From NCBI GenBank assembly GCA_900315875.1, contig ONAX01000001.1:1-64000 (forward strand): a stretch of DNA of 64,000 nucleotides. The letters are read 5' to 3'. The stretch comes from an uncultured Eubacteriales bacterium (lineage in GTDB: Bacteria > Bacillota > Clostridia > Oscillospirales > Acutalibacteraceae). Below are positions 17,493-28,663 of the stretch, one piece after another; position 1 is the first letter of the stretch, and every line of letters starts with the position of its first letter. The notes below the pieces were generated by a model. It was not told the origin of the DNA. It made no database searches and saw nothing but the letters and a program-made list of their open reading frames with translations. The translations under genes and the position numbers were made by a program.

Positions 17493-18713
17493 ATGAACGA
17501 AACAAAACAAAGGCTTGCAAGTACTGAAAAGCCCTACTTTACCCCGGAAATACTGGAAATGTATTTCGATGTCATGGGGATAAAGGCGATGTATAACCTC
17601 ATTACAAAACGCCCCGTGTACTACGGAGTGGAAAAGGAAAACCCGGAGTTTCTCGATTCAAACATAGTCAGCCTGATATATGCCGACCTGCAGGGTATGT
17701 ATAAAAAAATCACCGTCGATACCGTTGCGGCATATCTCAATGTTGTTCTGGCACGCAATACCTTCAATCCGGTGGTTGATCTCATGCTTTTTATCGAGTA
17801 CGACGGAGAGGATCGTATTTCGCAGCTTTTCGATATCCTCGGCATCGAGGATGACGACGAGCTGTCACGCACACTTGTGCGCAAATGGCTTTATCAGACA
17901 GCAGCGCTGCAGTACAACAGCTTTGAACATCCCTATGGTGCCGACGGTGTGCTGTGCCTGACGGGCCCGCAGGGTATAGGAAAAACGTCATTTTTCCGCA
18001 CGATAGCCATGGAGCCGGAGTATTTCAAGGAGGGGGCAGTGATTGATTTCCGCGACAAGGATACGTATATACGCGCTCTTTCCGGCTGGATATGCGAGCT
18101 TGGCGAATGTGAAAGCTCGCTGTACCGTGACAACGAAAAGATGAAAGCATTCATCACACAGGCGGTAGACGAATACCGCAGGCCTTACGGGCGAGGCGAC
18201 ATCCGATCTCTTCGGCGCACAAGCTTCTGTGCCACCTGCAACAGCAGGGATTTTCTGAACGACACGACTGGCAACCGCCGTTTCTGGACTGTACCCGTAG
18301 AAAATATTGATCTGAAAGCCCTGTCAGAGCTTGACGTCAGGCAGCTCTGGGCGCAGGCTTTTGCGGAGATACGGGACGATCACCAGTGCTTTCGCCTGAC
18401 GAAGGATGAGCAGAAAGCCCTTGCCGCACGCAACCAAAGCTTTGAAAAGCCCATCCGTGCCCAGGAGGAGGTAGCGGACATTCTGGACGACAAGGGCTGC
18501 TCCAGATATTCTGTACGATACCGTATGATGACGGTTTCGGAGTTCCGTGACATGTACGACAGCCTTCGCCCGTATTCCGTTCAGCAGATCGGCAGAGCCC
18601 TGTCGAGACTGGGGGTGGAGGAAACCAAAGAAGGACATGATAAGAAAAGATTAAGGAGGCTTCCGGAACGAGTTTATGATAAATATGATTATAATGGATA
18701 CAAACGTTCCTGA
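17493..18713 (+). CDS. VapE-like P-loop NTPase (virulence-associated E family)
   Basis: 406 residues matching the VapE domain of phage and satellite replication proteins. Walker A is GPQGIGKTS at residues 158-166, the Walker B-like strand is GWICELGECES, and the conserved CNSRDFLNDTTGNRRFWTVPV sensor region follows. The usual N-terminal primase (toprim) part is missing; residues 1-150 are a short alpha-helical lead-in. AAAAGGAG precedes the ATG. No integrase, capsid or other phage gene is nearby. Immediately downstream is a cluster of TGCGGACA motifs and tandem repeats resembling iterons, so this looks like the replication module of a decayed mobile element (inference). Confidence 0.85.
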   Translation: MNETKQRLASTEKPYFTPEILEMYFDVMGIKAMYNLITKRPVYYGVEKENPEFLDSNIVSLIYADLQGMYKKITVDTVAAYLNVVLARNTFNPVVDLMLFIEYDGEDRISQLFDILGIEDDDELSRTLVRKWLYQTAALQYNSFEHPYGADGVLCLTGPQGIGKTSFFRTIAMEPEYFKEGAVIDFRDKDTYIRALSGWICELGECESSLYRDNEKMKAFITQAVDEYRRPYGRGDIRSLRRTSFCATCNSRDFLNDTTGNRRFWTVPVENIDLKALSELDVRQLWAQAFAEIRDDHQCFRLTKDEQKALAARNQSFEKPIRAQEEVADILDDKGCSRYSVRYRMMTVSEFRDMYDSLRPYSVQQIGRALSRLGVEETKEGHDKKRLRRLPERVYDKYDYNGYKRS

Positions 18714-18721
18714 CGATATAC

Positions 18722-18905
18722 TTTGCGGACATTTGCGGACAATAGAAAATCAATTTGTTGTCCGCACGGAAAGCCGCATAATCACTGATATTTTCGTCTT
18801 TTGCGGACATCAGACAACAAAATACATATGTAAAAGAGAAAATATAAATTATATAATATAAGAAAAGTGTTGTCCGCAGCAGCGTGACGAAAAGTGTTGT
18901 CCGCA
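18722..18905. repeat. Iteron-like cluster of TGCGGACA motifs
   Basis: Six copies of TGCGGACA in 184 bp: direct copies within 18722-18731, 18732-18741 (these two as back-to-back TTTGCGGACA) and 18802-18809, inverted copies at 18759-18766, 18871-18878 and 18898-18905. The surrounding sequence is AT-rich (18830-18862 nearly pure A/T). Such a layout next to a VapE-like gene recalls a replication origin, although single copies occur elsewhere by chance (for example near 14037 and 23984). Confidence 0.55.
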
Positions 18906-18915
18906 GCAGCGTGAC
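18862..18915. repeat. Two exact tandem 27-bp repeats
   Basis: Units 18862-18888 and 18889-18915 are identical, each beginning GAAAAGTGTTGTCCGC and ending CAGCGTGAC. The second runs on into a palindromic CAGCGTGACGCTG. Confidence 0.9.
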
Positions 18916-18962
18916 GCTGCACCCGATTCGCGCCGGCGAGCCGCCGGTGCCGATTCGCGACA
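18903..18962. repeat. Dispersed GC-rich repeat modules
   Basis: AGCAGCGTGACGCTGCAC (18903-18920) recurs as its reverse complement near 24648-24665. The next module, GATTCGCGCCGGCGAGCC followed by GCCGGTGCCGATTCGCG, recurs near 24070-24098 and 24345-24373. Strong hairpin potential (CGCCGGCG palindrome). The remaining stretch to 19030 shows no gene. Confidence 0.8.
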
Positions 18963-19051
18963 CAGTACCTGTGCAATGCCGTTTTCTATCATTTTTGCTT
19001 AAAATCGGGATTTTCCAAACCAAAAAAATATTGACATTTTACATTTTGTAC

Positions 19052-19080
19052 TTTACAGACGAGAAAAAAAGTGCTAAAAT
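19052..19080 (+). promoter_or_regulatory. nifJ promoter
   Basis: TTTACA (19052-19057), a 17-bp spacer and TAAAAT (19075-19080). A second possible -35, TTGACA, lies at 19031-19036 but has only a poor -10 partner. Confidence 0.65.
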
Positions 19081-19084
19081 TAAA

Positions 19085-19109
19085 GTCGGAGACTTCTGCT
19101 GTCTCCGAC
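19085..19109 (+). other. 5' leader hairpin of the nifJ mRNA
   Basis: Perfect nine-pair stem GTCGGAGAC (19085-19093) / GTCTCCGAC (19101-19109) with a 7-nt loop. It starts within a few bases of the predicted transcription start, as expected for a 5' stability hairpin, and is about 50 nt from the start codon. Confidence 0.7.
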
Positions 19110-19159
19110 GGTTACAAGTCATTTTTTTGTAAAATTTTATATAAGGAGGACACATCCCT

Positions 19160-22687
<3,528 letters not shown>

Positions 22688-22716
22688 TCCTTTCCGAAGG
22701 CATAGATAAAATAATC

Positions 22717-22750
22717 CCGCTCACATCGCAATGGTGTGAGCGGTTTTTTT
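22717..22750 (+). terminator. nifJ terminator
   Basis: Nine-pair stem CCGCTCACA (22717-22725) / TGTGAGCGG (22735-22743) followed by seven T. Confidence 0.95.
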
Positions 22751-22765
22751 GTCCGTTATACAGGT

Positions 22766-23155
22766 TCATATTCCGAGTATATTACGCACAACTCCCCATA
22801 TTAGAAGAAGCACGACAAATATTACATCAGCGACTCTGCAGCCCGAATCGAGCCCGAATACTCCTGTTTTTATGTAGCGTCTTATTGTGTAGAAAAATAT
22901 CCATCCCACATACAGCACTATGGGGACAAGAAATGCATTCTGTTTGACTGCACCGACAAAATCAAGCTGCAGAATCTTGAGAGCTGCGCGAGTAATACCG
23001 CAGCCAGGGCAGTTCAGCCCCGTTATTAGATGAAAAAAGCATGGATAGCCAAATCCGGTGAGCCTTACAAACAATGCATATAAAAGTCCTGCAAGAACAA
23101 AGAGGACCACCCACAGGGTGACCCTCTTGATTCTTTTCTTTATTTCGTTGTTCAT
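22766..23155 (-). CDS. DUF2752 membrane protein
   Basis: 129 residues with three hydrophobic segments (about 12-32, 75-95 and 108-125) and the family motif CPGCGITRA in a loop after the first. DUF2752 proteins are small membrane proteins of unknown function. The start codon overlaps the stop of the upstream gene (TAATG), so the two are translationally coupled. Confidence 0.85.
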   Translation of the reverse strand: MNNEIKKRIKRVTLWVVLFVLAGLLYALFVRLTGFGYPCFFHLITGLNCPGCGITRAALKILQLDFVGAVKQNAFLVPIVLYVGWIFFYTIRRYIKTGVFGLDSGCRVADVIFVVLLLIWGVVRNILGI

Positions 23156-23502
23156 TAGCCCTCAGCAGGAACAAGCTTGTTGATCTCGTTCTGAACAAGG
23201 ATCGGAACAGCGATCGGAACGCAGATAGCAAGGATGATGTAGAGAACCTTGTTATCAGCTGTCTCCATACCTCTCTTGCTCTTGATGCTGTTGAGGTTGT
23301 CGTTAGCGCTGATACCGAAGAGAAGGTAGCCAACCCAGGGGAGGAAAAGAGTAATAAGAAGGATTACCATAGCGCTCTGTCCGCCAGCCTGACCCTGCTC
23401 CTCAAGCTCACCAGTAGTTACATACAGCCAATAAAGACCATAAAGACCACAAGTTACGAGCATGAGAACGATGAATAATGCCATGTTACGATTTTTCAAC
23501 AC
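23155..23502 (-). CDS. DUF4234-like membrane protein
   Basis: 115 residues from a GTG at 23502, which has GGAG 8 nt upstream; a longer in-frame reading to 23559 would include the promoter. Three hydrophobic segments: MALFIVLMLVTCGLYGLYWLY, VILLITLFLPWVGYLLFG and VLYIILAICVPIAVPILV, with a conserved-looking W-L-Y at the end of the first. This is the pattern of DUF4234. Role unknown. It is expressed with the DUF2752 gene. Confidence 0.75.
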   Translation of the reverse strand: MLKNRNMALFIVLMLVTCGLYGLYWLYVTTGELEEQGQAGGQSAMVILLITLFLPWVGYLLFGISANDNLNSIKSKRGMETADNKVLYIILAICVPIAVPILVQNEINKLVPAEG

Positions 23503-23547
23503 AATACACTCTCCTTGAAAATATTTGGCCGTTACGCCACTACAGAG

Positions 23548-23576
23548 ATTATACGACAATCAAATTCCAAAGTCAA
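23548..23576 (-). promoter_or_regulatory. Promoter of the DUF4234-DUF2752 pair
   Basis: Minus strand: TTGACT (23571-23576), a 17-bp spacer, TATAAT (23548-23553). The predicted start is about 40 nt from the GTG. Confidence 0.85.
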
Positions 23577-24058
23577 TGAAAAAAATCGTAATTTGTCAAA
23601 AACCGTTATTTTGTCGATATTTCGTCTATTATTTCTTTTATTTTGTGCGATTTACAATAATAATTATTGTGAAAAAACAACATTACGAGAAAAATAAAGC
23701 AAGATCAGTGATCCACTGATATTATCAAATTTCTGAAACACCGTATTGCATGAGCCGAAGTGAATTAATATCCGAGTCAGTCGGATTAATCATAGGACAT
23801 TTCAAATGATTTCACGACTGAGGTGAATGTATGAAAGTGTTAATCAAAAAATTTGTTAACCAAAAATCCGGATTAACACTGATTTTCCCGTCACGCGGTG
23901 AACAGATTACTCTATATTCAGAGAGGAATAATACTAATAGATATTAAACGAGTTCACCCGGAAGCGAAAAACACAGCAATAGTTGCGGACAGACTCACAA
24001 TGAAACAACAGTGCTGCTGCAAACTACTTTTACAATCAACCAGGTTGCGACGCTGATT
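23577..24058. other. AT-rich intergenic region without a secure gene
   Basis: Contains an inverted repeat ATCAGTG (23704-23710) / CACTGAT (23714-23720) and another, GTGTTAATC (23837-23845) / GATTAACAC (23871-23879). The only protein candidate is a 38-codon reading frame at 23831. A reverse-strand frame at 23954-24202 runs through the repeats and has no ribosome site. Confidence 0.6.
23831..23947 (+). CDS. Possible 38-residue peptide
   Basis: ATG with GAGGTGA ideally placed upstream, then 38 codons starting MKVLIKKFVNQKSG and a stop. The frame contains the inverted repeat 23837-23879, so the sequence may instead be an RNA or DNA structure. No family and no clear promoter; the ribosome site is the main support. 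Confidence 0.25.
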   Translation: MKVLIKKFVNQKSGLTLIFPSRGEQITLYSERNNTNRY

Positions 24059-24609
24059 CAGAGTGAAGCGCCGGCGAGCCGCCGGTGCCGATTCGCGTTT
24101 GTCGCTGCGCTTACGCTCAGCTCTGAACCAGTACCGCTGTTTGGCTGATCGCGGTCTTGGTTTGTAGTCAATTGACTTTATTGTCAGAGTGAGCTTTTTC
24201 ACGGCTTCGGGCTGATCAGTTTATTCGTATTGATACGCAAGGAATATTATGCTTTTATTGTGGGAGCTGTTTGCTGATAAAATAGAACCGCTATTAAATA
24301 TGGACGCGGCCCTTCCAAATGGTGGTACGCAATCAGAGCGAAGCGCCGGCGAGCCGCCGGTGCCGATTCGCGTTTGTCGCTGCGCTTACGCTCCGCTCTG
24401 AACCAGTACCGCTGTTTGGCTGATCGCGGTCTTGGTTTGTAGTCAATTGACTTTATTGTCAGAGTTGAGCTTTTTCACGGCTTCGGGCTGATCAGTTTAT
24501 TCGTATTGATACGCAAGGAATATTATGCTTTTATTGTGGGCGCTGTTTGCTGATAAAATAGAACCGCTATTAAATATGGACGCGGCCCTTCCAAATGGTG
24601 GTACGCAAT
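24059..24609. repeat. Tandem duplication of a ~275-bp element
   Basis: Copy 1 is 24059-24333 (275 bp) and copy 2 is 24334-24609 (276 bp). They differ at only a handful of positions, including an extra T in copy 2. A third copy starts at 24610 with CAGAGCGAAGCG and then diverges into another repeat module. Each unit opens with an imperfect palindrome (TCAGAGCG at 24333-24340 pairs with CGCTCTGA at 24394-24401) around the GC-rich module also seen at 18927. Recent duplication is indicated. No transposase is encoded. Confidence 0.92.
24249..24401 (+). CDS. Possible 50-residue protein in repeat copy 1
   Basis: ATG with AAGGA about 6 nt upstream; starts MLLLWELFADKIEPLLNMD and runs across the copy boundary, so its last 20 residues are encoded by the GC-rich module of copy 2 (ending YAPL). 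No known family. Its near-identity to the frame at 24525 reflects the duplication and is not independent evidence for coding. Confidence 0.3.
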   Translation: MLLLWELFADKIEPLLNMDAALPNGGTQSERSAGEPPVPIRVCRCAYAPL

Positions 24610-24677
24610 CAGAGCGAAGCGGAGCTGAGCGATTGTCGCGAACAGGGTGCAGCGTCACGCTGCTGGGTATTGAATAA
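24525..24677 (+). CDS. Possible 50-residue protein in repeat copy 2
   Basis: The first 32 residues match the frame at 24249 (E6 replaced by A), with the same AAGGA ribosome site. The C-terminus differs because a different repeat module follows, and the stop lies in the aroA promoter region. Coding status is uncertain. Confidence 0.3.
   Translation: MLLLWALFADKIEPLLNMDAALPNGGTQSERSGAERLSRTGCSVTLLGIE
24610..24668. repeat. Dispersed repeat module next to the aroA promoter
   Basis: Reverse-complement match to the repeat near 117-145 upstream of galE (shared core GCGGAGCTGAGCGATTGTCG), followed by the reverse complement of the 18903-18920 module. It ends directly at the aroA -35 box. Confidence 0.85.
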
Positions 24678-24698
24678 TTCGGGGGTTTGTGGTATTAT
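24670..24698 (+). promoter_or_regulatory. aroA operon promoter
   Basis: TTGAAT (24670-24675), a 17-bp spacer, TATTAT (24693-24698). The -35 box touches the end of the dispersed repeat. Confidence 0.75.
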
Positions 24699-24730
24699 TA
24701 TAGAGTATCTTTTTGAAAAGGATGATTAAT

Positions 24731-25999
24731 TTGCATAAGGTAAGGGTTTCACCGTCAGTACTGAGCGGAAACGTGTGTGTTCCTCCGTCAAAAAGCGCAG
24801 CCCACAGAGCTATAATCTGCGCTTCCCTCGCTGCAGGAAAAAGCCTCATTTCTCCTGTTGAGATGTCTGAGGATATGAAGGCTACGATCAATTGTATGCG
24901 CGCGCTCGGTGCGGATATTACTGTCTGCGATGGTTTTCTTCAAATCGACGGCAGCAATGTCTTTTCAGTAAAAAACGCTGACCTTGACTGCAGAGAAAGC
25001 GGCTCTACACTCAGATTTCTGATACCGGTCGCAGCTGCAGGCGGAGTTAATGTTACCTTTACCGGAAAGGGTAAGCTTCCGCAGCGCCCTATAGATGTAC
25101 TGACAGACAGACTTCCGCAGCATGGGACAGAATGTGTAACAAACGGCGGACTGCCGCTTGAAATAAACGGTAAACTTAAAAGCGGTGTTTATGAAATACC
25201 CGGCAATATCAGCTCGCAGTTTATTACCGGACTGCTGCTGGCTCTCCCCCTTTGCGAGGGCGACAGCGAAATAAAGCTTACAACCGATGTGCAGTCAGCC
25301 GGATATATAGATATGACTATTGCCGTTATGAAGGAATTCGGAGTTAATGTCGAAAGCACGGAAAACGGCTGGATAGTACGCGGCGGCAGCAGCTATACCG
25401 CACGCAGCTTTACCGTTGAGGGCGACTGGTCGCAGGCTGCGTTTTTCATGACAGCGGGCGCTCTCGGTGGAAAAGTAACAATAACCAACCTGCTGCCCGA
25501 TTCAACTCAAGGAGACAAGGCATGCGTTGATATTTACCGCCGCTTCGGCGCTGATATTAAGGAAGAAAACGGCAGTATCACCATCAGCGGCGGCATGCTT
25601 CACGGAATAGAGATAGATGCGCGCGATATACCGGATATGGTTCCGGCTCTCGCAGTAACCGCCTCGCTCGCAGAGGGTACTACAATAATCAAAGGAGCAG
25701 AGCGGCTGCGCATAAAGGAATGCGACAGGCTGTTTGCAATGGCACAGGGGCTTTCAAGACTCGGCGCTGATATCCGCGAAACTCCGGACGGACTGATAAT
25801 AAAAGGAGTCAGAAGGCTCCGCGGCACCGAACTGGAGGGCTTTAACGACCACAGAATAGTAATGTCGCTTTCAACAGCCGCGGCGCGCTGCGACGGAGAT
25901 ATCATTATCTCCGATATGGAAAGCATAAACAAATCCTATCCTTCTTATTTTGAGGATTACAGAGCTTTGGGAGGAATTGCTGATGTCATCATGGGGTAA
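24731..25999 (+). CDS. aroA: 3-phosphoshikimate 1-carboxyvinyltransferase (EPSP synthase)
   Basis: Joins shikimate-3-phosphate and PEP to form EPSP in the shikimate pathway. The N-terminal VPPSKSAAHRAIICASLA and the DCRESGSTLRFLIPV segment are signature motifs; later LPDSTQGD, DIPDMVPALAVTA and RIKECDRL are present, and FNDHRIVMSLS closes the active site. About 422 residues. The TTG at 24731 is preferred because AAGGA sits 8 nt upstream; ATG 24722 overlaps that site. It heads aroA-aroC-pheA, and its end overlaps aroC by 17 nt. Confidence 0.96.
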   Translation: MHKVRVSPSVLSGNVCVPPSKSAAHRAIICASLAAGKSLISPVEMSEDMKATINCMRALGADITVCDGFLQIDGSNVFSVKNADLDCRESGSTLRFLIPVAAAGGVNVTFTGKGKLPQRPIDVLTDRLPQHGTECVTNGGLPLEINGKLKSGVYEIPGNISSQFITGLLLALPLCEGDSEIKLTTDVQSAGYIDMTIAVMKEFGVNVESTENGWIVRGGSSYTARSFTVEGDWSQAAFFMTAGALGGKVTITNLLPDSTQGDKACVDIYRRFGADIKEENGSITISGGMLHGIEIDARDIPDMVPALAVTASLAEGTTIIKGAERLRIKECDRLFAMAQGLSRLGADIRETPDGLIIKGVRRLRGTELEGFNDHRIVMSLSTAAARCDGDIIISDMESINKSYPSYFEDYRALGGIADVIMG

Positions 26000-27068
26000 T
26001 GCTGTAAAAATTTCTATCTTCGGGGAAAGCCACGGGGAAGGTATCGGCGTTGTGATTGACGGTCTGCCGGCCGGTGAGGAAATCGACCTCGATAAGGTGT
26101 ATCTGCAGATGGCAAGACGCGCCCCCGGCAAGGATAAGGCGGCAACGCCCAGGCTCGAAAAGGATATTCCCGAAATACTGTCCGGCATGCTGAACGGCAA
26201 AACGACCGGTGCTCCGCTTTGCGCAGTTATCAGAAACACAAACACACGCTCAGGCGATTACGGCAATATTACGAACGCTCCGCGTCCGGGACATGCAGAC
26301 TATACGGGCTTTGTGCGCTACTCCGGCTTTAATGACATCCGAGGCGGCGGTCATTTTTCCGGAAGACTGACAGCACCGCTCGTTTTTGCAGGCGCTGTGT
26401 GCAGGCAGATACTCAACCGCAGAGGAATAAATATAGCAGCTCATATTTCCTCTGTCGGAAATATCGAGGATGAGCGCTTCGACCCGGTAAATATTCCGGA
26501 CGAGCTTTGCGAAAGGCTCTCCGGCGCTGTTTTCGGTCTGATAGATATAAACCGTGAAGAAAAAATGCGCGCCCTTATAGAGCAGTGCAGGCTCGAAGGC
26601 GACAGCATCGGCGGTACGATAGAATGTGCCGTAACAGGCGTTCCTGCCGGTGCAGGAAGCCCCATGTTCGGCGGAGTGGAAAATGTGATTTCCTCCATAA
26701 TATTCGGCATACCGGCGGTCAAGGGAATCGAATTCGGAGAGGGCTTCAACGCATCCAGGCTGCGCGGCAGCGAAAACAATGACGAATTCTACTACGACGG
26801 CGATAACGTCAGAACACGCACAAACCGCCACGGAGGTATCCTCGGAGGTATCAGCTCAGGCATGCCGATAATCTTCCGTACGGCGATAAAACCGACGCCT
26901 TCGATCTCCGTGCAGCAGAACACAGTCGATCTCGACGCTCACAGCGATACCACTTTGAATGTCAAGGGACGTCATGATCCGTGCATTGTGGTCAGGGCTG
27001 TGCCGGTAGTAGAAGCTGCAACCGCGGTTGCCGTTATCAATATATTAAGCGAGGTACATATGCTATGA
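25983..27068 (+). CDS. aroC: Chorismate synthase
   Basis: FMN-dependent elimination of phosphate from EPSP to give chorismate. Starts SSWGNAVKISIFGESHGEGIG; the family signatures GRPGHADYTG-like (PRPGHADYTG), DIRGGGHFSGRLTAPLVFAGA and the C-terminal KPTPSIS and GRHDPCIVVRAVPVVEA are all visible. The ATG at 25983 has GGAGGA upstream and lies inside the end of aroA. 361 residues. The stop overlaps the pheA start as ATGA. Confidence 0.97.
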   Translation: MSSWGNAVKISIFGESHGEGIGVVIDGLPAGEEIDLDKVYLQMARRAPGKDKAATPRLEKDIPEILSGMLNGKTTGAPLCAVIRNTNTRSGDYGNITNAPRPGHADYTGFVRYSGFNDIRGGGHFSGRLTAPLVFAGAVCRQILNRRGINIAAHISSVGNIEDERFDPVNIPDELCERLSGAVFGLIDINREEKMRALIEQCRLEGDSIGGTIECAVTGVPAGAGSPMFGGVENVISSIIFGIPAVKGIEFGEGFNASRLRGSENNDEFYYDGDNVRTRTNRHGGILGGISSGMPIIFRTAIKPTPSISVQQNTVDLDAHSDTTLNVKGRHDPCIVVRAVPVVEAATAVAVINILSEVHML

Positions 27069-28198
27069 GTCTTAAACCCATCAGAGATGAAATTGACGAA
27101 ATAGACAGACAGCTCATAGAGCTTTATACAAGACGAATGGAATGCTCCAAAAAGGTTGCCAGGTATAAAATGGAAAACGGCATTCCGATACTCAATACGG
27201 AAAGAGAGCAGCAGGTTACAGAGCTTGCCGCAGAGCGTGCCGGCGAATACGGTCCGAGTGCAAAGCTTCTCTATTCTACCATAATGGAGCTTTCCAGAGC
27301 GCTTCAGCACGACATGCTCGGTTCCGGCGCTGCGCTGAGAAATGAGCTTCTGACGGCAAAAAAAAACGTACCTTACGACGACAGCAGCGTTCGTATAGCC
27401 TGCTTCGGCGCTGAGGGAGCATATGCCCACAAGGCTGCAAAAAAGCTTTTCCCGGGAGCATCTCCGGTGTTCTGTTCCCCCTTCCGCAAGGTATTCGAGG
27501 CCATACAGTGCGGACAGGCTGATTTCGGCGTTATCCCGATTGAAAACAGCTCCGCAGGCTCTGTAATAGACGTTTACGACCTTATGCTGAAATACCGCTT
27601 CCATATTGTATCAGCAGCAGATATTGCAATAGATCACTGCCTTGCTGCCAAGCCCGGTGCACAGCTTTCCCAGCTGCGCGAGGTCTATTCCCATCCTCAG
27701 GCTCTTTCCCAGTGCTCGGATTTCCTCTGTGCAAGGGAGAATCTCACCCCGAAGGAATACGTCAGCACGGCGCAGGCAGCACGCTTTGTAGCTTCGCAGG
27801 AGGATATGACCGCCGCTGCAATATGCAGCGAGGAGGCCGCCGAAAAATACGGACTGGAGATCATTCTGCGCGGTTTCCAGAACAATCCGGAAAATACAAC
27901 ACGCTTCATAGTGGTATCGAAGCAGCTTTACATTGAGCCGGATGCGGACAAGATCAGCCTTTGCTTCGCTCTGCCCCACGTTACCGGTTCGCTGTACAGC
28001 GCACTGTGCCGCTTTGCATATCACGGTCTTAACCTGACAAAGATTGAATCACGTCCCATTCACGGCAAATCCTTTGAATATTTCTTCTACCTTGATTTTA
28101 CAGGCAGTGCAGAGGTTCCCGACACAATGAACCTTCTTTGCGCCCTGTCGGATGAGCTTGTGGATTTCTCATTCCTCGGCAACTACAAGGAAAGATAA
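27065..28198 (+). CDS. pheA: Bifunctional chorismate mutase / prephenate dehydratase
   Basis: Makes phenylpyruvate from chorismate. Residues 1-90 form an AroQ-type mutase helix bundle (RDEIDEIDRQLIELYTRRM and later helices); the dehydratase domain from about 105 includes FGAEGAYAHKAA, FGVIPIENSSAGSV and ENTTRFIVVS, and a C-terminal ACT domain (from about 295) has the phenylalanine-binding ESRP in NLTKIESRPIHG, so feedback inhibition by Phe is likely. 377 residues. ATGA overlap with aroC; a terminator follows. Confidence 0.96.
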   Translation: MSLKPIRDEIDEIDRQLIELYTRRMECSKKVARYKMENGIPILNTEREQQVTELAAERAGEYGPSAKLLYSTIMELSRALQHDMLGSGAALRNELLTAKKNVPYDDSSVRIACFGAEGAYAHKAAKKLFPGASPVFCSPFRKVFEAIQCGQADFGVIPIENSSAGSVIDVYDLMLKYRFHIVSAADIAIDHCLAAKPGAQLSQLREVYSHPQALSQCSDFLCARENLTPKEYVSTAQAARFVASQEDMTAAAICSEEAAEKYGLEIILRGFQNNPENTTRFIVVSKQLYIEPDADKISLCFALPHVTGSLYSALCRFAYHGLNLTKIESRPIHGKSFEYFFYLDFTGSAEVPDTMNLLCALSDELVDFSFLGNYKER

Positions 28199-28210
28199 TA
28201 AACAGAAAAA

Positions 28211-28262
28211 ACCGACCCCATAGCTGCACACAGGGCAGACCGCGGGGTCGGTATATTTTATT
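28211..28262 (+). terminator. Terminator of the aroA-aroC-pheA operon
   Basis: Nine-pair stem ACCGACCCC (28211-28219) / GGGGTCGGT (28244-28252) followed by a T-rich ATATTTTATT. On the minus strand the stem is followed by TTTTTCTG, so it could also end DUF1294 transcripts. Confidence 0.75.
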
Positions 28263-28300
28263 CTGAAATAAACCGGAGAATTCGGCGGGCAATTTCTTAA

Positions 28301-28594
28301 TCAATATCCCTGACTGAACAGCCACACTCTCAGAGCTGCGACGGCGACAAGCTCAATTATGAATATCACCGGCAGCCCTATCATAAATTTGGGTTTACGG
28401 GTTTTGTGGTGTATCAGCTTCATACAGATATACATTCCGACACAGCCCGAAAGCGCGCCCAACGCCATAAGAGTGTTTTCGGATACCCTGTATCTGGAGC
28501 GCTGTGCCGCATGTTTGTCATGCACTGTGGTGCACACGGCGATTACAGTAGCAATGATAAGATAAATAATTGCGATATAGTCATAAATCTGCAT
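28301..28594 (-). CDS. DUF1294 membrane protein
   Basis: 97 residues with hydrophobic helices at both ends and the family core D-K-x-A-A-Q-R...RVSE...L..LGALSGCVGMYICMKLIHHKTRKPKF. DUF1294 proteins are small inner-membrane proteins of unknown function. Ribosome site GGAAGG upstream. It may be read through from the large membrane-protein genes on the right. Confidence 0.85.
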   Translation of the reverse strand: MQIYDYIAIIYLIIATVIAVCTTVHDKHAAQRSRYRVSENTLMALGALSGCVGMYICMKLIHHKTRKPKFMIGLPVIFIIELVAVAALRVWLFSQGY

Positions 28595-28611
28595 ATTAAT
28601 TCAATCCTTCC

Positions 28612-28643
28612 GGCAGCGCTGAGCACTGCCGCTTTTTCTTTTT
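28612..28643 (+). terminator. Plus-strand terminator-like hairpin in the DUF1294 leader
   Basis: Stem GGCAGCGC (28612-28619) / GCACTGCC (28623-28630) with one mismatch, followed by GCTTTTTCTTTTTT. Both flanking genes are on the minus strand, so it would stop plus-strand (read-through or antisense) transcription. Confidence 0.5.
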
Positions 28644-28663
28644 TCCATTAATAGCTAAGGCTT

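Noticed and set aside
18676..18861. 61-codon frame after the VapE-like gene
   Set aside because: It overlaps the end of the VapE-like gene and the motif cluster; no ribosome site, and its sequence is dictated by the repeats.
23954..24202. 82-codon minus-strand frame through repeat copy 1
   Set aside because: It reads through the palindromic repeat, lacks a ribosome site and has no recognisable protein character.
24059..24609. CRISPR-like array
   Set aside because: The repeat unit is about 275 bp, there are only two copies, no spacers, and no cas genes.
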